Below, one piece after another: positions 46,241 through 55,281 of a stretch of DNA of 64,000 nucleotides. The DNA comes from Paenibacillus ferrarius (lineage in GTDB: Bacteria > Bacillota > Bacilli > Paenibacillales > NBRC-103111), in the NCBI RefSeq assembly GCF_002027705.1, contig NZ_MBTG01000014.1, positions 62,001-126,000 of the forward strand, written 5' to 3'. The notes beneath the pieces were generated by a model. The model was given only the letters and a program-made list of their open reading frames with translations. It searched no databases and was not told where the DNA came from. The first letter of the stretch is position 1. Each line of letters starts with the position of its first letter. A program made the translations under genes and the position numbers.

Positions 46241-48052
46241 ATGAAGTTTTTCTCTTTCAAAAAGTTGATTTCACCTACGGGTAGCATCCAAGGGAAGATC
46301 TTTGTTGCCTTTAGTTTGGTGACTTTGATTGGCATTGTGGCTGTGACGAGCATTGTTTATTTGTACATGAGACAAACGGTGAAGAATAATGCGATTACGT
46401 CTGTAACGGAGAGCATACGCCAGGCGGACGAATCGTTAAATTTGCGGCTGGAGGAAGTAAGTCGATTAAATACCGTGGTTGCTACCAATAAGACGGTTTT
46501 GGATACGCTGCTTAGCAAGACGGAGGAACCCAGCTATGAGTGGTTTCAGGAGCAGAAGCGAATCGAGGAGTTTTTATCCGCCCTGATTGCGTACAAACCA
46601 TACATTTCACGAGTTGCTGTCATCGGGCTGAATGAGAAGGTATTTTTCGTCGGCTCCCCTTGGCTCGATAAGAATATTTTATTCACCCCGATGATGAATG
46701 ATTTGTTGCAAAATGGCTCAGGGCATGCTTATTTTCATCAAACCGGCTTCAGCAACTCCATTGTAACCGGGCGTGAGCTCCGTTATAACCGTAATTTAAT
46801 CGGCATGGTGATGTTTGATTTGAATGACGAGATCATTAAAAAAATCTACGATGTTAAACCGACACCGGACAGCATGTTGTATGTGGTTGATCAGAAAAAT
46901 GAGTTTATTTATGAACCTCAGACGAGCGCGATTGCGAAGGGAACGGTCATTCAATTGGGTGAGGAGCTGGCTGGCAAAGACGGTTCCGTGGAAAGAGTTA
47001 TTGACCAGAAATCGTATCTAGTCATCACGCGGAAATCGGATTATACAGGATGGTGCACGGTAGCCCTGGTACCTATGAAGTCGCTATTGACCGAAACGGC
47101 TCGAATCCGCAATGTATTGGCGACGGTAGCCATTATTGTATTTATCATTATCGTCATCGGTACGCTGCAGGTATCCTCGAGGATGACAAGAAATATTCGA
47201 AGGCTGAGATCGATGATGATGCATGTGATGGAAGGCAACATGACGCTTCCGACCGTCGAAATTCATTCCAAGGATGAAATAGGCCAGTTGTATCATGTTT
47301 TCAAAAGTATGGTAGAACAATTAAAGCGTTTGCTTGAAGGCATTGTAACGACGGAAAGAGAGAAGCGCGAAGCGGAACTAGCTGTTTTGCAGGCTCAAAT
47401 TCGTCCTCATTTTCTGTATAACACACTGAATACGGTGAAGTACTTGGCCAAACTTAACGGGGTTCCGAATATTGTTGAGGTATCAGAATCCTTGATAGAA
47501 CTCATGCGAGGTGTACTGGGAAATACGAATGAATTTCTTTCCTTGCAGGAAGAACTGCAGTATGTCCGCAGTTACGTCAATATTGAAAAATACAAATATG
47601 TGGAACCGATTCACTTGCAGATAGAAGTCGAGGATGAAGAGCTTTTACAGCTCCATGTTTTAAAATTGATGCTGCAGCCGCTTGTAGAGAATGCTATCAT
47701 TCATGGTCTGTCCACCTCCGCGCAGGAGGGACATGTTCTGATACGCATTTATGAAGCCAATAAAGAGCTGAAAATTGAAGTCAGAGATACGGGCAAAGGA
47801 ATGTCGAAGGCGCAGATTGATGCGTTATTCGAAATGAATAACGTTCAGACCAACACTCGTTTCAGCGGCATGGGCGTACGCAATGTACATGAACGCATCG
47901 TTCGACTGTTCGGAGAGCCTTACGGCGTGTTTGTATATAGTGAGCCAGAAGCGTATACCACGGTGCAGATTAGATTTCCATTGCTGCCAGGTACGGAACG
48001 AATCGAAGAGGAGGAGGGCTCAAGGCATGTTTCAAATATTATTGGTAGATGA
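46241..48052 (+). CDS. YesM/LytS-type sensor histidine kinase
   Basis: 603 residues from ATG 46241 (AAAGGAG upstream); the open frame reaching back to 46196 lies within the terminator. Membrane helix 1 (about 20-42), an extracellular sensor domain, helix 2 (about 285-308), a HAMP linker, then the His-kinase domain with LQAQIRPHFLYNTLNTVKYL (His acceptor) and the ATPase motifs NAIIHG and DTGKGMS. It probably senses an extracellular sugar or wall signal and phosphorylates the response regulator whose gene overlaps its end by 26 bases. Confidence 0.92.
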   Translation: MKFFSFKKLISPTGSIQGKIFVAFSLVTLIGIVAVTSIVYLYMRQTVKNNAITSVTESIRQADESLNLRLEEVSRLNTVVATNKTVLDTLLSKTEEPSYEWFQEQKRIEEFLSALIAYKPYISRVAVIGLNEKVFFVGSPWLDKNILFTPMMNDLLQNGSGHAYFHQTGFSNSIVTGRELRYNRNLIGMVMFDLNDEIIKKIYDVKPTPDSMLYVVDQKNEFIYEPQTSAIAKGTVIQLGEELAGKDGSVERVIDQKSYLVITRKSDYTGWCTVALVPMKSLLTETARIRNVLATVAIIVFIIIVIGTLQVSSRMTRNIRRLRSMMMHVMEGNMTLPTVEIHSKDEIGQLYHVFKSMVEQLKRLLEGIVTTEREKREAELAVLQAQIRPHFLYNTLNTVKYLAKLNGVPNIVEVSESLIELMRGVLGNTNEFLSLQEELQYVRSYVNIEKYKYVEPIHLQIEVEDEELLQLHVLKLMLQPLVENAIIHGLSTSAQEGHVLIRIYEANKELKIEVRDTGKGMSKAQIDALFEMNNVQTNTRFSGMGVRNVHERIVRLFGEPYGVFVYSEPEAYTTVQIRFPLLPGTERIEEEEGSRHVSNIIGR

Positions 48053-49631
48053 TGAGGCGTTGGCACGCAACGATGTGAAGAGTATGCTGGACTGGGAGAA
48101 GCACGGGTTCACCCTATGCGGAGAGGCGTATAACGGTTCCATGGCACTTGCCATGATGGAGCAGCATACGCCGCATATCGCAATTATGGATGTGAGTATG
48201 CCTGTCATGAATGGCGTAGAATTGAGTCTCATGATCAGAAACCGATTTCCCAAAGTGAAGATTATTATGTTGAGTAGTTTTGACGATTTCGATTATGTAA
48301 GGGCTTGCCTCATGAACGGGGCGATGGATTATTTGCTCAAACATCGATTAACGCAGGATGCACTTTTGACACTTCTGAATAAAGCGGTACAGCAATTGCA
48401 GATGGAAGAGCGGGAACAGGATGTTCGCAGCGCTCAAACCCAAATGATGGAACGTCTAAGTCCTGTTATTCTTCGGGAATATGTAGCCAATTTGGCCAGG
48501 GATGTGCAGGGATCTGGAGAAGAACTATATGCTTATGCGCGTGACAATAAGCTATTTCCCCATTCCGTCAATTATGGCGTGGCTGCTGTACAGATCGTTC
48601 CTTTTTTATTGTTGACGGAGCTGTTTACCGATGTAGAGAAGAACCGGTTCGTACAGCGGGCACTGGATGTGATGCAAATGGCAATTGGCGATAGTCAGAC
48701 GCGGACGGTAGGCTATGTGGGGGAGGGACGATTTATTGTCCTAATTTCTTCTGTGGATCGGAGTGAGCACACGGTTACTACTCAAATGAGTCAAGCGATG
48801 AACAGTCTGTCCCATTCAATGGGGAAATTCCTCAACTTGACATGTATTTATGCCATAGGTCCCCTATATGGAAGTTTGAGACAACTTGCCGCGAGTTATA
48901 GTAGAGCTAATCAGGTAATGAACGAAATTTTCTATCAGGATATGCATACTTCAACGCTTAGAGATCCTTTGTTCATGGAAGAAAGGAAGCAGTTGCAGCT
49001 TTTTCTAGAGCAGCTCGATTGGGAAAGAACGAACCAAATCATTTCAACCATTTTTGCAGGGCTTGCCAGTCAGCCTGTCTACGCCATGCCGGTACAGCTC
49101 ATTGTCAGTGAAATGCTTCATCTTGCTGAGATGTCGCTCAAGCGGCATGTTCCCCGTACCTCCTTCGAAGAAGACGGGCTCCCCTCAAGGAACGAACTGG
49201 GACAATTAAAAAGCATTGCCAATCTGGAGATATGGTTGTTGCAATACTATGCACGTATGATGGAGATCATTAAGAAACAGCATGCAGGGGGGACTTATTC
49301 GCGTCATATCCTGAAAGCGGTTCAATTTATTTCTGACAATTATGCCTCTAACAACATATCCTTGGAGATAACAGCGAATGCCCTCAATTTGAATCCATCT
49401 TATTTAAGCCGATTGTTCAAAGAGGAGACGCAAATGACCTTTAGCGAATATTTGAACCGAGTTCGTATTAAAACAAGCTGTATGCTCATGGAATCAGGCC
49501 GCATTGTTTTGAAACAGATTAGCTTGGAGGTCGGTTTTTTGAATTATACGTACTTTTTTAAAGTGTTTAAACTAATAACCGGTCTGACACCTCAGGCTTA
49601 TATAGATAGCCTGAAACCATCAAAAAAGTAG
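48027..49631 (+). CDS. YesN-type AraC response regulator
   Basis: 534 residues from ATG 48027, with GAGGAGG upstream, inside the end of the kinase gene. The receiver domain has LLVDDEALARNDVKSML and phospho-acceptor Asp in IMDVSMPVMNG. A central linker leads to two C-terminal AraC helix-turn-helices: ISLEITANALNLNPSYLSRL and LKQISLEVGFLNYTYFFKVF. It probably activates the adjoining transporter operon. Confidence 0.92.
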   Translation: MFQILLVDDEALARNDVKSMLDWEKHGFTLCGEAYNGSMALAMMEQHTPHIAIMDVSMPVMNGVELSLMIRNRFPKVKIIMLSSFDDFDYVRACLMNGAMDYLLKHRLTQDALLTLLNKAVQQLQMEEREQDVRSAQTQMMERLSPVILREYVANLARDVQGSGEELYAYARDNKLFPHSVNYGVAAVQIVPFLLLTELFTDVEKNRFVQRALDVMQMAIGDSQTRTVGYVGEGRFIVLISSVDRSEHTVTTQMSQAMNSLSHSMGKFLNLTCIYAIGPLYGSLRQLAASYSRANQVMNEIFYQDMHTSTLRDPLFMEERKQLQLFLEQLDWERTNQIISTIFAGLASQPVYAMPVQLIVSEMLHLAEMSLKRHVPRTSFEEDGLPSRNELGQLKSIANLEIWLLQYYARMMEIIKKQHAGGTYSRHILKAVQFISDNYASNNISLEITANALNLNPSYLSRLFKEETQMTFSEYLNRVRIKTSCMLMESGRIVLKQISLEVGFLNYTYFFKVFKLITGLTPQAYIDSLKPSKK

Positions 49632-49695
49632 AATGGAAAGTCATATATGTGGAATCAACTGCAACAATGAATTGCTTATAATAAGTTCAACCCTT

Positions 49696-49709
49696 AGAAA
49701 ACGCTTTCT
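49696..49709 (+). promoter_or_regulatory. cre-like palindrome before the transporter operon
   Basis: AGAAAACGCTTTCT has the GAAARCGYTTTC heart of the cre consensus, 40 bases before the lipoprotein gene. Suggests carbon catabolite repression. Confidence 0.55.
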
Positions 49710-49748
49710 TGAAAAGGGTGACAACCATTTGATCGGAGGAACGAATGA

Positions 49749-51332
49749 ATGAAAAGAAATTGGGGGACAGTATTGCTTTCAACCTTAGTCGTTTCCAGTA
49801 TGACACTTACCGCCTGCAGCTCGGATGCACCGAGTAAAGAGAAAGAAGGGAAAACCCCGGCGAAAGATGTGAAAAGTGTGTCAGTAGATGGATTTCCGAT
49901 TGTGAAAGACCCGATTAAGCTGAAGATGTTCACAAGAATTGCGCCAACCAATGGACCCTTCAAGGACATGCCGGTGTTTCAGGATTATGAAAAAATGAGC
50001 AATATTCAAGTTGAATTTATTGAGGCGCCAACGGATGGTTTTAATGAGAAGAAAAACCTGTTGTTTGCCTCCAATGAGCTCCCTGATGTGATGTATCGCT
50101 CTGGCCTCACTCCTTTAGAAGCTATTCGCTATGGTACCGGCGGTCAATTAATTCCGCTTGAGAAGCTGATTGATTCGTATGCCCCTAACCTCAAAAAACT
50201 AATGGATGCTTATCCAGAGATTCGTTCATCCATGACAACACCAGAAGGTCATATTTATGCCCTTCCAGGTATCGTGACCGTCAACTCCGCTAGAACGGAT
50301 AAGCGATGGATGAATCAAACCTGGCTGAAGAAGCTGAATCTGAAGGAGCCTGAAACGACGGATGAGCTGTACGAGGTGCTGAAAGCTTTCCGGGATAAAG
50401 ATCCGAATGGCAACGGCAAACAGGATGAAATTCCGATGACTGCACGCAATGGTTTGAGTATCGTACCTATCATGGCTGGATCTTTCGGCTTGGATTTTCA
50501 GTTAGGTTACAACATTAATCTTGAGAATGACAAGGTTAATATTTGGATGGGCAACGATCGGAATAAAGAATTACTGATGTATTTAAATAAGCTGTATTCA
50601 GAAAAATTGCTCGATCCAGAGCTTTTTGCCCAGAAGGAAGCGCAATATTTGACGAAGCAAGGAACAGGTAATACCGGTTTCTTCTTCGATCAGACGAACA
50701 ATCCCATGTTGGAATCGAAAGTTAACGATCAGTATATCGGCATAGCACCAGTCAAAGGGCCGCACGGTGACAGTCTGCAGCTGGCCGCACCCGTACCAAG
50801 GGATTTTGGGGCGTTTGCCATCACTTCGGTGAATAAGAATCCGGAAGCAACGATGCGTTGGATTGATTATTTCTACAGCGATGAAGGATCCACTTTGCTG
50901 CGATTCGGTCGTAAAGGCGACAATTATGAATTGCGCGATGGAATTCCTTATTATACCGATGCCTTCCTGGCGACAGGCAATCAATCCAAAATCACCCCTT
51001 ATGCCGGAGGCGGGGCGCCGCATCTGATTAGCGAGAAGGTAGCTTCTTACATTAATCCGCCTCAAGTACAGGAAGCTCAGAAGAAGCTGGATCCTTTCAT
51101 GCCGAAGATTCGCTATGCTGCACCTATGTTTGATGAGCAAACAGCGCAACAAATCAATATACTGCGTAACGATATTGATAAATATTATGAAGAGCAGAGC
51201 ACCAAGTTTATTGCAGGAGCACTTAGCTTCGATAAGTGGGGAGAATTCCAGAATACGCTCAAAAAGATGAAAATTGACGAGCTGCAAAAACTTTACCAAG
51301 ACGCTTATGACAACCTCAAAAAGCAAAAATAA
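49749..51332 (+). CDS. LipO/YtcQ-type sugar-binding lipoprotein
   Basis: 527 residues. The signal ends in lipobox LTACSSD (Cys near residue 19). The mature SBP_bac_1-type domain includes DKDPNGNGKQDEIPMTA, the calcium-binding-like insert common to Paenibacillus LipO proteins. It captures oligosaccharides for the two permeases that follow. An ATPase is not encoded here; a shared MsmX-type subunit is usual for this class. Confidence 0.9.
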   Translation: MKRNWGTVLLSTLVVSSMTLTACSSDAPSKEKEGKTPAKDVKSVSVDGFPIVKDPIKLKMFTRIAPTNGPFKDMPVFQDYEKMSNIQVEFIEAPTDGFNEKKNLLFASNELPDVMYRSGLTPLEAIRYGTGGQLIPLEKLIDSYAPNLKKLMDAYPEIRSSMTTPEGHIYALPGIVTVNSARTDKRWMNQTWLKKLNLKEPETTDELYEVLKAFRDKDPNGNGKQDEIPMTARNGLSIVPIMAGSFGLDFQLGYNINLENDKVNIWMGNDRNKELLMYLNKLYSEKLLDPELFAQKEAQYLTKQGTGNTGFFFDQTNNPMLESKVNDQYIGIAPVKGPHGDSLQLAAPVPRDFGAFAITSVNKNPEATMRWIDYFYSDEGSTLLRFGRKGDNYELRDGIPYYTDAFLATGNQSKITPYAGGGAPHLISEKVASYINPPQVQEAQKKLDPFMPKIRYAAPMFDEQTAQQINILRNDIDKYYEEQSTKFIAGALSFDKWGEFQNTLKKMKIDELQKLYQDAYDNLKKQK

Positions 51333-51360
51333 GATTAACATGATGGCTGGAGGGCTACAC

Positions 51361-52317
51361 ATGAAAAGTACGACAAATAGGGTGACGCTTGCGTCTCAAC
51401 CCAAATCGAGGCGCTCCAGCCTCCTTAAATCAATAACTAGTAGATACGATCTCTACTTAATGCTGCTGATACCTATCGTATGGTACCTTGTGTTCCATTA
51501 TGGACCTTTGTATGGCTTGCAAATCGCCTTCAAGAACTTCAGTCCAGCCAAAGGAATCAGCGGAAGCGCGTGGGTTGGTTTGGATCATTTCAAGCGCTTT
51601 GTAGCATCTTATTATTTCTGGAGACTGTTGTGGAACACGATTTCGATTAACTTGTTTTCTTTATTGTTTGCTTTTCCTATTCCCATTCTTCTAGCTTTAA
51701 TCATTACCGAAATTCGCAACAAAGCCTTCAGCAAGATCGTGCAAAATATTACGTACATCCCTCATTTTATTTCTATCGTTGTTATGGTAGGGATGCTGCA
51801 GTTGTTTTTATCTCCGCAAGGAGGTCCTGTTAATTCGATTCTTGCAGCATTTGGCGCAGCGCCGGTCCGATTTCTCGATTCAGCGGGCTGGTTTAAATCC
51901 ATCTTTATCGGGTCCAACATATGGCAAAATATGGGGTGGCAATCCATTATTTATATTGCGGCCCTTAGCGGTGTCAATCCGCAGCTGTATGAAGCGGCCA
52001 AAATGGATGGCGCAAGTCGGCTACGGCGCATTTGGCATGTATCAATTCCAGGCATTCTCCCGGTTATCGTCATCTTGCTTATTCTCGATGTAGGACATTT
52101 CATGAATGTCGGTTTTGAGAAGATTTTGCTCATGCAAAATAATTTGAATTTGGAATCCAGCGATGTCATTTCTACCTTCGTTTACTCGGCAGGTATTCTA
52201 AAAGGGGAGTACAGCTATACAGCTGCGATAGGTTTGTTTAACTCTATTATTAACCTTGCGCTGCTGCTGCTCGTGAATCGCTTTGCTCGTAAAAAGGCCG
52301 AGACAAGCTTATGGTAA
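51361..52317 (+). CDS. LplB-type carbohydrate ABC permease
   Basis: 318 residues from ATG 51361, ten bases after GGAGGG. Six membrane segments; the EAA loop is YEAAKMDGASRLRRIWHVSI. Typical CUT1 family inner subunit. Starts 28 bases after the binding-protein stop. Confidence 0.92.
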   Translation: MKSTTNRVTLASQPKSRRSSLLKSITSRYDLYLMLLIPIVWYLVFHYGPLYGLQIAFKNFSPAKGISGSAWVGLDHFKRFVASYYFWRLLWNTISINLFSLLFAFPIPILLALIITEIRNKAFSKIVQNITYIPHFISIVVMVGMLQLFLSPQGGPVNSILAAFGAAPVRFLDSAGWFKSIFIGSNIWQNMGWQSIIYIAALSGVNPQLYEAAKMDGASRLRRIWHVSIPGILPVIVILLILDVGHFMNVGFEKILLMQNNLNLESSDVISTFVYSAGILKGEYSYTAAIGLFNSIINLALLLLVNRFARKKAETSLW

Positions 52318-52327
52318 GGAGGGTCGT

Positions 52328-53224
52328 ATGATGAAGGAACTAACACGCAAGAAAATGAAGTCGGATGAAAAGCTATTCGATGCCATCGTGGGTGCATTGG
52401 CTGTTCTAATTGTTGTAGTAGTGCTGTATCCGTTGCTCTTTATCGTCAGCGCATCCTTCAGTGACCCTGCACTAGTGCTGAATGGGGAAGTGATCTTGCT
52501 GCCTAAACAAATTACTTTGGAGGCGTACAAGAATGTATTCCATAACAATCAGATATGGAACGGATATGGAAATACAATTGTATATACACTGATCGGAACT
52601 GCGATCAATCTAATCATGACGACTTTAGCGGCCTATCCGTTATCAAGACCAGATCTGCCTGGACGGGGAGGCATCATGTTTTTTGTAACACTTACGATGT
52701 TTTTCAGTGGCGGACTCATTCCATCGTATCTCCTTGTTAAAAATTTAGGCATGGTGAACACCATGTGGGCGTTAGTAATTCCGGGTGCAATTGCCACCTA
52801 TAATTTAATTGTGATGAGAACTTATTTTCAATCCAATATCCCATGGGAAATTCAGGAGGCCGCACATATCGACGGGTGCTCCAACTGGAAGCTGCTCACA
52901 CATGTCATATTGCCTTTATCCAAACCGATATTGGCCGTCATGGTGTTGTTTTACGCTGTAGGTCACTGGAATTCCTACTTCAATGCCTTAATTTATATAC
53001 GCAACAAGGATTTATATCCATTACAGCTCGTGCTGCGTGAAGTGTTAATGGTTAGCCAAGCAGACGCAGTTGACAGCAATGTGGGACTGGAATCCAAAGT
53101 GCTGCTGGCTGAGAGTATCAAATATGTGGTGATTATTATTTCCAGCTTGCCGGTACTGCTGATGTATCCTTTTGTACAAAAGCATTTTGTGAAGGGTGTT
53201 ATGATAGGTTCATTAAAAGGATAA
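52328..53224 (+). CDS. LplC/YtcP-type carbohydrate ABC permease
   Basis: 298 residues from ATG 52328, preceded by AAGGAGGG; the frame open upstream is inside the other permease gene. Features: VLYPLLFIVSASFSDPALVL at the first helix and the coupling loop EIQEAAHIDGCSNWKLLTHV. C-terminus YPFVQKHFVKGVMIGSLKG is the family hallmark. Confidence 0.93.
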   Translation: MMKELTRKKMKSDEKLFDAIVGALAVLIVVVVLYPLLFIVSASFSDPALVLNGEVILLPKQITLEAYKNVFHNNQIWNGYGNTIVYTLIGTAINLIMTTLAAYPLSRPDLPGRGGIMFFVTLTMFFSGGLIPSYLLVKNLGMVNTMWALVIPGAIATYNLIVMRTYFQSNIPWEIQEAAHIDGCSNWKLLTHVILPLSKPILAVMVLFYAVGHWNSYFNALIYIRNKDLYPLQLVLREVLMVSQADAVDSNVGLESKVLLAESIKYVVIIISSLPVLLMYPFVQKHFVKGVMIGSLKG

Positions 53225-53227
53225 AGA

Positions 53228-55261
53228 ATGGAAGGAAGCGTTGTGTTCATGCAAGCAAGAGCTAAGATCCAGGTGAATAAGAATCAAGTCGGCAATGATA
53301 GAATTAATCCTTATCTATTTGGGCATTTTGTAGAGGATATCCGTGATCATATGGATGCTATGTTGGCCTATCCGCTTTCGGATATGGATTTTGAAAGTAT
53401 GGACGGGACATATAGGGGGCTTTCCGGAAGCTGGCGTCCTTATACGAATGGGAAAAGTACGATATATGGTCTCGAACCCGCTGCTGCGCGTCATTCTGGA
53501 CATAGTCAGCTGGTTCGAATTTATAGCGACGATGAGGCTTACGCAGGTATAAGTCAAGCGATTGCTGTAAAACAGGATCGGGATGGCTATTCTTTGACTC
53601 TGTATGCAAGAACTTCTGTCGAAATTAAGATCGTTGCAGCAGAGATTGTGGATAGGAAGAGTGGAGAAGTGCTTGGTTCCACTCGAATCAATCTAGAAAG
53701 CCATAACTGGAAGCACTATGAATCTCATCTTCCGGTATTGCGCGATTGCGAGCATGCGGAATTCCGATTATATGTACCATCGGATCATGAGCGCTGGCGG
53801 GATCATGTATCCACGGGAATGCTTTGGCTGGATCATATTTCGCTGCTTCCTTCTGACAGTGCAGGCAATGTTCGCAAGGAAGTTATGGAAATGACCAGGG
53901 ACCTGAACGCCGGCATGATGCGGCTTGCAGGGAATTATATAAGTGCCTACCACTGGCAGCAGGCTGTTGGTCCTGTGAATGAGCGGCCCTGTGTGATCAA
54001 TGAAGCATGGGGCGGTTGGACGAATAAGTATTTTGGCACGGATGAGTTTATTAAGTTCTGCCGTGATTTGAATGTAGAGCCTCTAATTTGTGTTAACGAT
54101 GGTTCAGGCACACCGGAAGAAGCGGCCGAGTGGGTTGAATATTGTAATGGTGGTTTGGATACGCCTATGGGTAAACTTCGGGCAGCCAATGGGCACGTCG
54201 AGCCGTATGGCGTGAAGTACTGGGAGATCGGCAACGAAGTATGGGGAGCATGGCAGGTCGGGCATTGCAGCGCTGAGCAATTCGCAGAACGCTATATGCG
54301 ATTTGCCCAATCCATGAAGGCCCGTGATCCCGAGATTAGGCTGCTCGCTTGCGGAGATGACAAAATGGATTGGAACAAAACTCTGCTGGATCGAGCCGCA
54401 GAGCACATTGATTATTTAACTTTGCATTTATATCATGGTTACAATCGATTTGGCATGAATGATCGCACGCCAAAAGAAGAACGTTATAAAGCAATGTTCT
54501 CTTATCCGGAATGGACGAGGGAAACCGTAAGGCAATTGAGAGAAATATTCAGCTCTACTAGCCGTTATGCCCATCTGAAATTGGCAATCACGGAATACAA
54601 TACGATGTACTATCCGAATACCATGCGCAAGGGTCTTCCCAATGAACATACCCTTGAAGCAGCAGCTGTCAATGCAGCAAATTTGAATGAGTTTATCCGA
54701 AATAGCGATTTGATTGAAATAGGCAGCTTTTCCGATTTAGTCAATGGCTGGCTTGGCGGTTGCATCCGAGTAGGGGATTTCTATGCGGATCAATTTCGCG
54801 GTAAGTCCTCTGGCAGGAGCGAAAACTCTTTAATCGTTTATGGCACTCCATCCTATTATGTCATGAAAATGTATGCAAACCGCGACTTGGGCTATGTTGT
54901 TCAGAGTCATACAGAATGCGGCAGCTTTAAGGTGAATAGCCTTGTGTCTACAGAACCAAACCTTGATGACCTGCCGAATTTGGACGTCGTGGCTTGTACC
55001 AATGTTAGTGGAGATAAGCTGACGATCTTCATGGTGAATCGAGGCCTCGAAGACACCTTAACGGAAGTGCAGCTGGACGGATTTGCCGAGTCGGGCAAAG
55101 CCCATCTATCGGAAATAACAGCGGATCATTATGAATGCATAAATAGTGCGCAAAACCCGAATTCTGTGGTCTGCAAAGGTCATGAATTATCATTTTTCAA
55201 ATCTCAAGTGACCTGTCAGCTGAGGGCGTCATCCGTCTACGTCTTGGAAATCACTCGCTAA
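53228..55261 (+). CDS. GH51 alpha-L-arabinofuranosidase
   Basis: 677 residues, longer than the ~500 usual for bacterial GH51 because of a carbohydrate-binding-like insertion (about 85-215), as in plant and some Firmicute enzymes. The TIM-barrel catalytic part has acid/base Glu337 in WEIGNEVWG and nucleophile Glu456 in ITEYNT. No signal peptide. It starts three bases after the permease stop and would release arabinose from imported arabinoxylo- or arabino-oligosaccharides. GTG 53243 is an alternative start. Confidence 0.9.
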   Translation: MEGSVVFMQARAKIQVNKNQVGNDRINPYLFGHFVEDIRDHMDAMLAYPLSDMDFESMDGTYRGLSGSWRPYTNGKSTIYGLEPAAARHSGHSQLVRIYSDDEAYAGISQAIAVKQDRDGYSLTLYARTSVEIKIVAAEIVDRKSGEVLGSTRINLESHNWKHYESHLPVLRDCEHAEFRLYVPSDHERWRDHVSTGMLWLDHISLLPSDSAGNVRKEVMEMTRDLNAGMMRLAGNYISAYHWQQAVGPVNERPCVINEAWGGWTNKYFGTDEFIKFCRDLNVEPLICVNDGSGTPEEAAEWVEYCNGGLDTPMGKLRAANGHVEPYGVKYWEIGNEVWGAWQVGHCSAEQFAERYMRFAQSMKARDPEIRLLACGDDKMDWNKTLLDRAAEHIDYLTLHLYHGYNRFGMNDRTPKEERYKAMFSYPEWTRETVRQLREIFSSTSRYAHLKLAITEYNTMYYPNTMRKGLPNEHTLEAAAVNAANLNEFIRNSDLIEIGSFSDLVNGWLGGCIRVGDFYADQFRGKSSGRSENSLIVYGTPSYYVMKMYANRDLGYVVQSHTECGSFKVNSLVSTEPNLDDLPNLDVVACTNVSGDKLTIFMVNRGLEDTLTEVQLDGFAESGKAHLSEITADHYECINSAQNPNSVVCKGHELSFFKSQVTCQLRASSVYVLEITR

Positions 55262-55281
55262 CGGGAGTAAAGGATAACTGG

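Noticed and set aside
47883-48026. 48-codon extension of the response regulator
   Set aside because: It overlaps the kinase gene's 3' end and does not resemble a receiver domain; ATG 48027 has GAGGAGG upstream.
50598-51362. 254-codon minus-strand frame opposite the LipO gene
   Set aside because: Antisense shadow of a well-supported lipoprotein gene.
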